A DNA stretch of 64,000 bases, from contig CP075496.1 in NCBI GenBank assembly GCA_021613535.1, positions 7,750,001 through 7,814,000 of the forward strand. The letters are read 5' to 3'. The stretch is from Adineta vaga. Lineage: Eukaryota > Rotifera. A program made the position numbers and the translations under genes. Below, one piece after another: positions 38,701-51,554 of this stretch. Positions within the stretch are counted from its first letter, which is position 1. Every line of letters starts with the position of its first letter. The notes below the pieces were generated by a model. It was not told the DNA's origin. It did no database searches and saw only the letters and a program-made list of their open reading frames with translations.

Positions 38701-40856
38701 ATTGAATTAAAACAGTATCTAACTATGTACGAATGATTTCATACCTAAATAAGACATAAGAAAAACGAGATGATCTTTATGGAGAACAAATGGTTTGCAT
38801 CACTGAAGTTGTCTATGAAAATCATGAGAAATCTTTAGTTGAAACCATTAATCTTACGGTGTTGTGCGAGAAGAAAATTTTCTTTCTGAAATTATCTTTC
38901 ATTAACTGATTTGCAGATATCACGAGACTATGCTTATCATTTTCTTTTTTTTAAATTAATCTTTCTTTGTCAAAGAAAATTGATTGGAATCTAAGACAGA
39001 AGAAAACAAAACAAAAACCTGATCCTCTAGGGAATATGGTAAGATAAGTTATGTTAATTAAATAACACGCATTATTTCCTATAGAATTTTATGTTTAAAC
39101 TATATCTCGATTGCTAACAATGTCAAATTATTTCTTTAGGACGATCTATTTTACTGTAAACCATACTGACCTTGGAACAGCTGAGAAAATCGGAAACTAA
39201 TATTCAATATGATTAATGTTTCTTAGAAACAATGAAGAAATCGAACGAAACGAAGAAGTGACAATAATCATTCACCTTGATAACAACTTATTGATTGTTT
39301 TTTTCCATAATAGAAAGACTACTAATCATCCGTTAATTTATATTTGATTACATAGAAAAACAAAATAGATCATTCAGATAATGTGATGCTATTCTTCTTG
39401 AATCCACTCGACTGAAAATAGACAATTCAACTCTAAGTTTCTTATTGAATGTCATCGAAATAGATTTATAGAAAGTCAATCGGTGCTTAGAAATGTTTCT
39501 TATCACAAAGAAGAAGTTCTTTGAATAAATTTGATAATTAGTTAAATCTTCTTGTCGATTGATTGATGACAACATCCACTAAAAGAAATCAATTTTGACG
39601 ATTTTTTTAGTTTATAGATGAAGTCGAATGGATGCTTTCATAGAATATTTGTTTATTAGCTAAAAATACAAACAATAGTTGTATATAAGAAAATTTATAT
39701 TTGATTTCACACAAATCGAATCACTTTTTAAAATGTGCAGACAGTATCAATGGCACATATCTACTAAAACAGTAATTTACTTTCCGATGTGTCCCTTAAA
39801 AGTGAAATGCACTAGTTTATTGTAAAAGTTTTCAAAATATAAGTTAAACGTAATAAAATCTCTACAGTGGATTTGTCATTGTATCTTGACACTCATTTGT
39901 ATACATGACGAAGCCGTTTGAAATCAATTGAAAAAAACTTTTGTACACATCATCGAATTAAATATATTTTAGAATATCTAGATAATATACAGTCTATTTA
40001 ATTCAGCTCTTTATATTTGTTGTAAATAAGATGAATTTGGCGAATGATACAAATCAAGAAGAAAATTCATAGTCTTCAAGAATGCACAAATGATGAAAAA
40101 GTTGAATGTCACAATTGTGTATCAGACGATTCTACAGCTGCTGCAATATCCATAAGATGATGATTAAAATACTAGAAATGTTAAATATCTATTACCTATT
40201 AATCAATCGAATGAACTAAGTTGATATGAAAGTTTATCATTTTAATGTTTTTACTTGCTTTAGCGTTTCTAGATTTATGTTGACAAATAGAAAAATATGC
40301 TTAGATCCCAAATAATTGAGAAGTCAAATATGAATTTTTTCTTTTAGTATTTCCAGAATCATATGTTGTTTTATTATTATGTTACAATATCTTTTGATTA
40401 TGCGAAGAAAAAAAATGAATTATACGTTTTCGTTTCGTCATTGAAGATTTATCAAATAATTAAATAGAGAATAAAAATATCATTTGGCCTGTAGATTAGT
40501 TCAGTCGACATTTTTTTATGTGAGTATGTGTTAATAAATGTTCTCGACTTACGACTTGTAAATTACTTTGAATGCGTGTACAATATCAAAACAATATTTA
40601 ATTTTATTCAATCAAAAAATCTTCTTTGTTAACTAAATTTTAAATGACGAAAAACTATTTCTTCGTTTCTTTGTTAAGAGAAAAAAAGCAACCATTTCAA
40701 AAAAATTTCTCTTTCATTCTAGATCGCCTAACAAGCTCTTAATGTAAAGTTTTTTTTTCCTTTTTTTCTTCTCGGTTGTAATTTTATTCGGATTGAAAAT
40801 AGACGAAGAGAAGAAAAAAGAAAAAGAAGTTTACACATGTGTTCGTCGGAACGACG
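35750..40856. other. Five-kilobase gene-poor region
   Basis: I see no convincing gene on either strand. The open frames here (for example 36035-36355 and 37308-37592, plus strand) have Phe/Ser/Ile-rich composition expected by chance in AT-rich DNA. It contains pyrimidine tracts (36120-36182), CT repeats (37004-37030), and a TA/GT microsatellite (37371-37398). No tRNA-like, rRNA-like or transposase-like sequence was noticed. The first few hundred bases are the Kir 5' flank and the last few hundred, with T- and GAA-rich tracts, the F-box 5' flank. Confidence 0.4.
37371..37398. repeat. (TA)n(TG)n microsatellite
   Basis: A compound TATATA then TGTGTG repeat of about 28 bases in the gene-poor region. 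Confidence 0.85.
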
Positions 40857-43092
40857 ATGGGTTGCAAGCAATGTAAAAATTTCTTACCTAAACATCAAGT
40901 AAATAATTATATTGAACAAAATATTTTTTCCATTTCAAATCAATCGATTACTGGTTCGTCCAATGGACCTAATCGATATAGTCAAAGAAAATATCATCAA
41001 GATATTCATTTTACAACAATTGGTTCTTCACTACTAGCAACATTAGATAATTTACCTATTGAATTAATCTATTATATATTTGATCGATTAGATACATTTA
41101 CAATTCTAACATCACTTTATAATGTTTGTCGCCGTTTGAATTCAATTATCTATACGTATGATCAATATGATTTAAATTTACGATCAATATCCATGAAATA
41201 TTTCTCTCGAATTTGTTCAATTATACGTCCTGAACAAGTCACATCATTGACATTATCAGATGGAAATGAGAATGTTGGTTTAGTAGAAGTATTCTTAAAA
41301 AAATTCCATTGGGAATCATTTAAACGACTTCGTTCACTAAAACTTGTCAATATCGATCAGAATGAACATATGACTCGAATTTTACTTTCAATAACAAGTG
41401 ATCTTGTATTTCTTTCAATTGAAAATTCGAATGAATTCTATGATGATACAGTTATTGATATTCTAATGACAATTATAAGTAAAGAATCTTTATATCGAGT
41501 TTCATTAGATCTTGAACGTAATCGAATATTAAATCCATCGTTGATATGGCCAACTGAATGTTATCTAAAAGAAATTAAATTAATTGGCCTCTGTCATATA
41601 TCACTTTTTCGAACTATACTTCTTTATTCTATTAATTTAAAGAAATTTCAAGCTTATGATATTGATTTAGACGACGAATGGATTGATCGAACTGATAACG
41701 AAGACGACGATGAAAGTGAAACACATCAAATACTTCCATTATCGAATACTTCTAATCTTCTATCACTATCATTGGTATATGCAAGAAATGAAATGGAAAA
41801 AGTGGAATGGTTATTATCACAATTTCCTCAATTAATATCTTTCAAATATTTAAATGTCTATGATTATTATATTGAATCAATTTATGATACTGATTATTCA
41901 TTATTAGATGGTAAACGTTGGGAAAAAATGTTAATCAATTGTGAAGATTTTCAGTTTATATCAACAATACGTTTTGATGACGATTCTTGGAATGTTCATC
42001 ATTATTTAGCTACTTTTCAAACACAATTTTGGCAAGAAAAAAATTGGAATATTGCATTTGAACAATACAATAAAACATTATTAATCTATTCATTACCATA
42101 TGCGCATAATTCATATTATTATGATCGACCAAATTTTATTTCGATTCCACACAACCCATTTCTGCTTGGTCAATCAATGCGAAATGTAACAAAATTACGG
42201 ATTAATTTAACTGCATTAAATAATTTAGGAAGACAAGTAAGTGTCTACATATTTCGTTTTTAACGATCATGCGAAATGAAATAGGTTATATAGCGAATGT
42301 GGTGGTGGTAGAATTCTTCATAAAAAAAATCTCCTAATGATAAGGATAATGATAACGGTTCCATGATTCTGCTAAATAAAAATATATAGATAAAAAGGCA
42401 TATTGGGATGTATTAACATACAACATTATTACAATAATATCGTTTTGTAGATATGAAAAATTGAAATAACTAAATGTTTTGTATCATTGCTTTAGATTAC
42501 TGGTACTCCTCGATTCTGTCATGTTACTCATCTTGTTCTCGATGGACAATGGCGAAATCCAGAATTATCTGCGTCTATTGGTTCATTAATTAAATTATCT
42601 CATATCACAAAATTCATACGATTAGAACGTGTACCAACTACTATTTTTCAAACATTTATTGATAATTTAACAAATTTACAAACATTAACATTAACAACTT
42701 TTGTTCTTGATAGTTTGAATGCTGCTGTTTTTCAATATTTGCAATGTCTACACTCCTTATATATTGTGCAATTACATAATGATTATCCACATTTTGTTAA
42801 TGTTGAACCATTTTGTACAATGTTTCCTCGAATTGAACATCTCGATATACTCGTGGATAATTTCGATAGTTGTCAATATATTATCGATCGATTGGGACAG
42901 TTTTTAATAAGTATTATTTTTCGTTTTCCAAATCGTAAACATAACGAAGAAGATGACGATGATGCTGAAGATAGTGAGGAAGATAGCTATGATGAAGATA
43001 AAAATGCGGAACTTATAGAATGGGCACAAAATATACGACAATATCATCAATTTCGTATTCGTGATCGAGATGTGTACCTGTGGCTGCGATAG
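40857..43092 (+). CDS. F-box protein with leucine-rich-like C-terminus and possible lipid anchor
   Basis: Two exons, 40857-42236 and 42496-43092, encode 658 residues. An F-box lies at about residues 63-105 (LDNLPIELIYYIFDRLDTF, then NVCRRLNSII), the part that binds Skp1 in SCF ubiquitin ligases. The rest has irregular Leu-rich segments (SLTLSDGN, LRSLKLVNID, TLTLTTFVLDSL, HLDILVDN), consistent with a substrate-binding repeat domain. An acidic stretch (EEDDDDAEDSEEDSYDED) lies near the C-terminus. This type of F-box protein forms large families in bdelloids. The N-terminus MGCKQCK matches an N-myristoylation signal with nearby Cys for palmitoylation. I chose 40857 because the upstream in-frame codon at 40839 is GTG. 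Substrate unknown. Confidence 0.8.
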
Positions 43093-44184
43093 ATATTCAA
43101 CGAAGAGAAATTTTACATTAACAGTCAAATACATTTGTATAGACATTTTTTTTAAAATATCTATAAATGATTATTCTTGTATTTATGAATAATAGTCCAG
43201 ATTATTTACAATAAGAAAATGTAAGATCAAGTGACTTTCTGATATGTTTATCTATATTCACAGTATAACAAAAGCATCATTTAGCAATTGATTCCATAGA
43301 TCATCTCTATGTGATCTTAAAGGAGATGACGACTAACATTTTAGTAAGATAGCAATGACAATAGTTAATGTTTTTCTTTCGATAAACAAGTATGGTCAAG
43401 GATGTTGTCGAATACTAATGAATTGTGTAATAGCAAAAAAATAGTAAATAGTTATTTTCAAAAACATATAAAGAGAAATCAATGTCGATGTCTTGTATTT
43501 TAGGTGCTATATGATAATGATCAACATCTTGTGTTTACTAGCCGAAAGGAAAACAAGGAAACTTAGTCTTCATATGCCTTTTATTTTATCTTTCATCTGT
43601 TGTTAAGAGATCGAAAAAAGCAATCATAATATATTTACTATGAGCAAGGAAAGGTCAAAGTACTTATTGTTGATATATTGATCATTATTGTGATAATCAA
43701 TTATGACAAACCATTGAATCGATTGTCTACATAAATGAATGCATTCAATGTCTAATAAAAACAAAACTTTTCAATCGAATCATAAACCTTCAAAATTTAT
43801 ATTTGATGAGAGTTATCGATATAAACCAATCATTCCGTTGTTCCTTCGCTTATATTTACTCTGATCTATTAATATATATATATATATACTCATCTTTTCT
43901 GCACACGTAAAAACAATATGAATGACAAACATAAAACAAAATATTAAAAAACTGAAAACAGGAAACAAAGAACGCAATTTTAGGGTATTGCCAAATAATC
44001 CAAATTTGCATGTATATATATATCTATATATGTGTGTGTGTATTTTTTTAACCTGATCATTTGACAAAAAAATGTATAGAAAGAATAAGACTAGGCTTTT
44101 TTCGAGAAGGAATATCAAATGATAAAAACAAAATCAGCCTATGTAATATAAAAGAAGAAAGAAGAAATATATAGATGAAGACGT
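43093..44184. other. Spacer between convergent F-box and KANK genes
   Basis: This is 3' flank for both genes, AT-rich, with TA repeats near 43871-43886 and 44015-44040. No coding region is seen. Confidence 0.45.
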
Positions 44185-47100
44185 TTAATAACGTCGAAAT
44201 GTCGATACAGTTGGACCTGGATTACTATCCGAATCACCACTAGCCGCACTCCCTCGTCGTGATGTGGCAGATGTTGATTCAGTTGTTTTCTTTCGATTGG
44301 AACTGGTAACGGTCGATCTAAACAATGAAAATCTTTCTTAAGTTCAGTTTCTTTTTCTTTTATAAATATGAGCAAAAAGATCAAACATGCAGATTAGTAA
44401 TGAGAATAAAACAGAATTTATCTAGAGGCGAAAGAGAATCTTTTGATAAATAGGTTGATTCGATCATGATAATTGTTTAGTATTCTTAATTAGAGTATCG
44501 AACGTAATGAGCGTATGTTTGTTATTCGCGTTATGAACTTATTACGTTTTCTATGTTATTGAACTACAATCAACACACGTATTTTATTGTTCAATTGATT
44601 GTTACCTTTCTGATGCTGGTATTCTGCTCGATGCTGAGCCAGTTGGAGTACGAGGCTTACTGCCTAACGCCTAGAAAGGCAGTAGACATGCACACACATA
44701 TAGATATAGGCATAAGTATAGGATGCATGACATAGGATATACATGATGCAAGAAGGCACGTGCGTTTTTTCTTCTTTTTTTCGTGTTTTTTTATAATAGG
44801 AAATAAAACAAAATTATCTTACCGAATGATGGCCTTTTCTTTCTTTCATTTTTGCGTACAATGCAACTAAAATATCTTTACGATTTTTATTTGTTGCAAT
44901 ACTAACTGCTGTTTGGCCATCCTTCAAAAGTAAAAAAGAAATTAGATATTAATATATATATACAAAAAAAAGAACCATCAATTCTTACATTATCTGCGAT
45001 GTTAACATCGCATTCAGGTCTTGTCAGAAGTAATTTTACAATAGTTAAGAATTCATGTTCAACAGCACACATCAACGCTGTTGATCCATCAGAATCTTGT
45101 AAATTTACACCAGCACCATTTTCTAATAGTATTTCGACCGAATCAGTTTTTCCATGTTTAACAGCAAGCATAAGTGCTGTTTGATTACTCTACAATTATT
45201 TGAATATTGAAAATCATCTTTTTCTCAAAAAATTCTCAATCAAGTAAATCATACCGCTGTTGTTTTAACATTGACATTTCCGGATTCCCGACATAGACGA
45301 CGTACAGTTTGTTTTTGTTCATCATCAGTTATATCAATAACTGCAGCCATCATTACAGCTAAAACAATCAATTAAAATGGTTTCCAATCAATTTTAACAT
45401 TTATCTTTTTTTCTATACCTGTATATCCAGCATTATTTTGTAAGCATACATCGCATACTTTGGTATCTAAAAGCATATTCACAACTTTCCAATGACCATG
45501 AGTTACAGAATAATGAAGTGCAGTATTTCCCTAATTAAAAGAAAGAATGAATATATACACCTTTTGGTTTGATGACCATTTCAACTTACATTAGCATCTT
45601 GAAGGTTGACAATACGTTCGAGTAAAAAATTTGAAAAATGTTCTTTTATACTGTTCAAATAACTTTCGACTAAACGATCATTAACGTCTTTTTGACTCGA
45701 TATACGAAACCATTCTTGTTGAATTAATTGAAGACAATTATGCTGATGATAAACGAAATATTTCAATCAATTATTAGTCGTTAGCAATGGAAATATTTAC
45801 CACTTTCTTTTTATCAGCATTTTTATCATAGAGTGATTCATTTACAATAGCACAAGCGATGTACATTTCTTCATCAAGTTCAAATCTAATGTTTAAAAAG
45901 AGAAGAAACAATTCAATATTGAATTGTTTTCGTTTCTAGAAGATTTAAGAATAAATACCCTTCGCCTGTGGCAGTTCCTGAGTTCATTGGTTCGGATGAC
46001 AGAATTTTCATACCCGATTCATCGTATGTTGATACTGTTACTTCATAATTTTCTTCAATTTGTTGTTCATCAACTGTATCCGGTGTTTGCTGAGACTCAG
46101 TATGAACGGTCGGAAATGTACGGAAACCGGTTGATGTCACACCGAGAACGGGTTGACCAGTACCAAGTGTACGATGAGATTCATAAACTGTTGTTTTACG
46201 TACCACTGTTGGAGATAATTGAGTTGTTTCTTCATGTTCACGAATTTGTAATCCATTACTAACATTACTTGATTCACTATGAAGAATTTAATAAGAATAT
46301 TCATAGACAATAATCATTACAATCTACCTTGATTGATGTCGAACTTGTGTCGATGAAGTTGTTAGAGCATCTTTCGATGTCGTATAATTATTCTCAGCAT
46401 CGATACTATAACGATGATGGCCACCTCTATTGAGACGAAAATATTTTATTATCATTGTTTAAAACTCTAAAAATCACTCATTAGAAAAAAGAAAACTTAT
46501 TTTCATACCTATCAATTATCGTTTGTACTGTTTGTCCATCTTGTTTACGTTTTGCTTCTGTAACTGTCCATTCTTCACAATACGAACTATCATCTTCACT
46601 TGATGTTGCTTTTGTTGCATTTAAATCTCCATAAGCTCGTGTTGTTGCGGTCGTTAATGATGTTGAAGGTGATTTGATTGGTCGTGGACTGGACGATGTT
46701 ACTAAGAATTCTTCATCATGTGGTTTAGTTAATGTGGATACAATTTCATATGATTCTTCGACAAGTTCTTCAGGTGAACGTGAACGTGTTCTGTCTCGTT
46801 TGATACTATCTGTTGATGATTTCATGGCACTATTATTACCTAATGATCGTGACCATTCTGTTACTTCACTTTTCATAAATGTTGTATCGACATCATCATG
46901 TTTCGTTTGAGTTCGTATTTCATCAAAGTATTGATTTGTTTTTTGTTTTTCTGTTGTGACAGTTGTTTCATATCTTTCTTCTGTTGTAGTTTCAAAAGAT
47001 GGTTTTGGAATACGAAATGTAATCACTTCTTGTCGTTGTTCGACAATTGAATCTTCCTGATGTTTTATTGGTCGTTCAATATATCCAACTTCACGTTGAG

Positions 47101-50100
47101 TATCATGTAAATCAGTTTGAAATCCACGTTCATATGTTGTTGATTGATTATGTAAAGGTGTTCGTCGTGCATATGCTGTATTCCATGTAAATTCTTGATG
47201 TTCAACATATTCTTTTTCATTTTCTTCATCACCAATACGTACATCAAAATCACCCACATCTTTCGAATACATAATTTTTGGTTCTGTATTAATAGCAAGA
47301 TCACGCGATGACAAACGATCAGTAACAGTTGAACGATCAGTTGATCTTTTCGAATCAGTATTTGAAATACTATGTTTTAGATGACCTATCTGATGAAATA
47401 TATCAAGTTCTGTAGACGTTGTAATATGTTTCACGACTGGTAACTCTTGAATAGCCTAATTAATAGAATAAACTAGATTTCGACCAATTTTATTATTTAA
47501 TCGTTGACTTACTTGTACACCTGTATGTCGTTGTTCAGCTGGCGCAATTGTGTTTGAAAATGCATCATGTTGCACAGGAGGTATAGATTGTGTATGTGCA
47601 TCGATTTGAACTGCTTGTGCAACGGGTATCGTAGCTGAAAAGTTATCTCGTGTTGATATTAATGTACGTGTATCTGTTGAAATATGACGAGAAAGTAATT
47701 CACGTGGAAAATCATGTCCACTACCACGTTCTTGACGAGTCACAAGAGATAATGTATCAGTTGACATATCACGTGCTCGTTTAGTTTCATCTAATCCGGA
47801 TGCTGTATCTTTTTGAATGATTAAATTACGTGTATCCGTGGCTGCTTGACACATGATTGGTTTCGGTGGAAGTTTAGGTGGTTCACTAGAACAACGAATA
47901 AAAAATAATAAGTACTGATTGATAGAATCTCTTCCATCTGTTGTTATTTGATTCTATTTTCTTTGTCTCAAAAATTTGATTAATGAAAAAGAACAACAAC
48001 TGTTAATTTGTTATTATAAAAGAAAATAAATATTTTATCTGTCAGGAAGAAAAAGAAGAAAGTATGTAATTTTCATGACCTTTGTTCTTATAATAGAGAA
48101 ATACTTTTTTTTTATCTATCATATATTGATGACATTCTTACAGGATAAAGAGAATGTTCAAGGAGATATGTTTAAATTGAACTTACATAGTATCAACAAA
48201 AGCACCAAATTCTCTTGTTTGTACTACTTGTGTATTCGATGCTCGATCATGTTTGAGTATTGGTTCCGGTACAAACATTATTGCTACATCTCTTTGACGT
48301 ACTTCTGGTTTATAATCAAAATTAACATGCGTACCAACATCTCGATAATGTTTATCCGATGGTACATTCAAAGATACACCAATAGACACATCACGTTTTA
48401 TTGGCACATCTGGCAAAGCTTCCATCCAAACATCACGTTTTTGTATAAATTCATCTGTATTACATTGTAGATTAACATCACGATGTGCAACAGGACCTGG
48501 TAATGTTGGTTGAAGATGACAAGTTAATGCGACATCTCGAACTAGAAATAAATAAAAAGATATCGATCAAATGATTAAATAGAGAGAGAGAGAGACAGGG
48601 GGAGAGGAGAGGAAAGAAAAGACTTTGATTGCTTATACCTGATCGAATTGTATCTGTAACCAATGCACGATCCTGCATGGTTGGTTGACATTGAGTATTA
48701 ACATGACGTTGTTTTTTAGGTTCACATAAACGATCAATATCTTTTTCTTGTTCAAGTATACGATCTTCAAGAAAATGTATTCGTTCTGTATAGAAATGTT
48801 TGATCTCTTCTAATTTTCTTCGGACAATGTCCGCTTGTTTTTCATCATCATCATCATATTCAGTTGTATGACTGATTGCAACATCACGTTGTTGACGTTG
48901 TTTTGGTGGTAGTGGTGGTGGTTTTTCATCTTCGACAATATGTTGCATTGCAACTTCACGTGTAAGAGGTTTCGAAGGTTGTACATGATGTATATGATTT
49001 TGTTCGATATGTTCACGATCAGTTTGAATATTCGTTGATATTAATTTTTGTTCTGGAAGTTTTGGAACTTTGAATGAAAATGATTAAAGAAAATAATAGT
49101 GATACATTTGAAGAAGGAAAAATCTTACGTGGTCGATGTTTATATCGATCAATTTCTTTTAATAGAACTTCTTTTTCGTTTAAAAGAATATGACGTTCTT
49201 TTTCCAAACGATCAATTTCACGATTACGTCGTTCGATTTCCGTTTTATCTGTTACTGTAACGACCGTTGTTTTAGTTGGTTTACATACATGTACAACTGG
49301 TTTAGGTGGTACATCAACTTCAGTTATATACAATGGTTTTAATGGTTCACGTTCATCAGGTTCGGGACTTGATACACGAAGTGTTGGTTCAGTTGATATT
49401 GAACTTGAACTACTCGATCGTGAAAATGGTGGTGGAGGAATTTTATATAACATTGTAATTGGTCCACCACTAGTTGTATCTAGTTTCCGAAATGAATTTG
49501 TCGTATCAATTGTATTTAAATTGAGGCGTGGAGCTGAATGTGTTCTGGTAGTGATCGTTTTTTCCATCTGTAGATGATGTTCATAAAGATGATGTTCTTC
49601 AGCTGTACGTGCAGTGGATGAATGGACACCTGTTGTTGCTGTTGCTGTTGCTGCTGTTGAAGAAGATGTTGGAGGTCGTGGTGGTGGTCGAAGATGACGA
49701 CGTGAATCAACAGAACGTGATCGTTGTTGATGCATATTTGTTGAGCGAGTATTTTGTGTTCTATTATTTGCGTGCCGATGACATTCGGCTTCTAATTCTT
49801 TTATATCTTTTTCCACAATCCGATCGAGTTCCAGTAATGTTTCACGTAAAATTTCATTATCGACAGATGTATTGTTCCTCGTATTCGGTTGTTGTGGACA
49901 TGATTGATTAGGAATTGTATGATTAGGCTATAGAATAAAATAAATAAATAAAATAATACTTCTTATTGTTTTATTTTTATATTCAGTTGTTAAAAACAAT
50001 CAGTAGTTAAGTTGACTCACTAATCTATCATCGAGCCAATTAAGAGTAGATAGATACTCTTGTTTTATATCTTGTGGTATATAGGATGGTGGCAAAAAAT

Positions 50101-51554
50101 AGATATCATAAATTGTATGATTTGATAATGCATTATAGATTAAGGATGAGTCTGCTGTTGGAGAAGACTCAGTTGAAAAGTAATCTTCATAGAGTACCAT
50201 ATTTTCTTACAAACGACTTTTTTTTCTTCTTCTTCTTCTTCTTCTTCTTCTTCGTTTTATACTTGACAGCTGAGAAAAAACGAAGAAATGAACAGTGTCA
50301 TCATTCGTTCTCGATTTTTTTAACGAAAAAACGAAGACAAAATGAAGTGAACTAGTGAATGATACATAGCAAGCGCAAAAAAATTTGTTTAATTTAGAAT
50401 AAATTATTCAACCCTGTTCAAGTAATGAGCACATATGTACGATCAAGGACAAGTAGCGTGACAGTGGTTTCTCTATCTATCTAATATAACTGTGTTCAAT
50501 CGTCCTTTTTCTTGTCAGCATTTTTCTCAGTTAAATAATGACATACAACATAGATGTATAGTTGAACATTGTCTAGAAAAATAGAAATGCAAAGAAAAAA
50601 AACGAAAGGAGCATACCTGTTCATTGATTAAACGACGACGTACATCATGCCGTTTTCGTTCAATTTTCTTCAATGTACGAAGAACATTTGGTCCATACAT
50701 ATCGTCAAGAAACTTCATAAAATCCGTATCCAAATGATATCCATAAGGGCAGCACGTGCATCGAAAATCAGTCATACTTGTTTCAAGATCACTGACACCC
50801 GACTCGGACGTCGTCTCTAGACATAAAAGACAAACAGTTTGAGAGTATAAAAGAGACAGTCGTATAATTATAGCTGTCATTTTCTCTCACCTCCTCTTTT
50901 CTTTCTTCTTTATTCATTAGTAAGCAAAATATGGAGACTAGAAGATAGAACGACGTTCATGCGTCACACTGACAAACAAAAAGAAATCACAACCGTATAG
51001 ATTTATACATTATCTATTGATGTGATATTGTATCTTTAACTTGTTCTCTTTTTAACTATTGACTATCGATAACATAGTGAGAAAAGAAAAAATGAATATC
51101 GTTAAATTATTGATGGAGCTCATTTTTCATTATTTGTTATAAAATCAATAGCAAATAAAAATGAATAATGTTCACATAATTAAATATGAAAGCAATTTTA
51201 TTTCTTTTGTATTGAAAATGCAAAACAAAACAAAATAAAAAAACTCAAAATTTCTTTCCAGCTTTCTCTCTATACGAAAAGAACAAATTGACTGAATATC
51301 GATTTTTAATTAGACGATATCACATAAATTTCTCATTAGATTTATTGTATTCAATCTATTCTATATGTCACAGAAAAGTATACTTAAGAAAGTGAAATTT
51401 AAGGATCTCTTTTCTTTTTCTTCAATTAAAATTTCAATCTTAGCACCTGTCTAACCACATTAATTAGATAACTTAATAAACATATAAAAATAATTAATAT
51501 CTTACTTCGTAGTTGATGTAAACGTTGACGTCTATGTCGTTTAACAAGTTCCAT
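44185..51554 (-). CDS. KANK: KANK-family protein (KN motif and ankyrin repeats)
   Basis: KANK proteins link talin at focal adhesions to cortical microtubule complexes and restrain actin assembly. Exons (minus): 51554-51506, 50816-50617, about 50167-50021, 49927-49129, 49067-48639, 48541-48187, 47885-47513, 47455-46509, 46426-46328, 46276-45959, 45885-45801, 45742-45590, 45530-45419, 45358-45255, 45189-44989, 44921-44823, 44670-44606, 44317-44185, about 1555 residues. The KN motif is in exon 2 ([17 protein letters not shown]), the talin-binding LD-type helix. Then come Pro/Ser-rich sequence, coiled coils ([38 protein letters not shown]), a region of repeated RDV motifs, a Ser/Thr-rich region and five ankyrin repeats ([75 protein letters not shown]). 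All junctions keep frame; the start of exon 3 is the least certain. Confidence 0.9.
50225..50253. repeat. (CTT)n trinucleotide repeat in KANK intron
   Basis: Nine or so CTT units. On the KANK coding strand this is a GAA run lying just before exon 3, in place of the usual pyrimidine tract. Confidence 0.9.
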
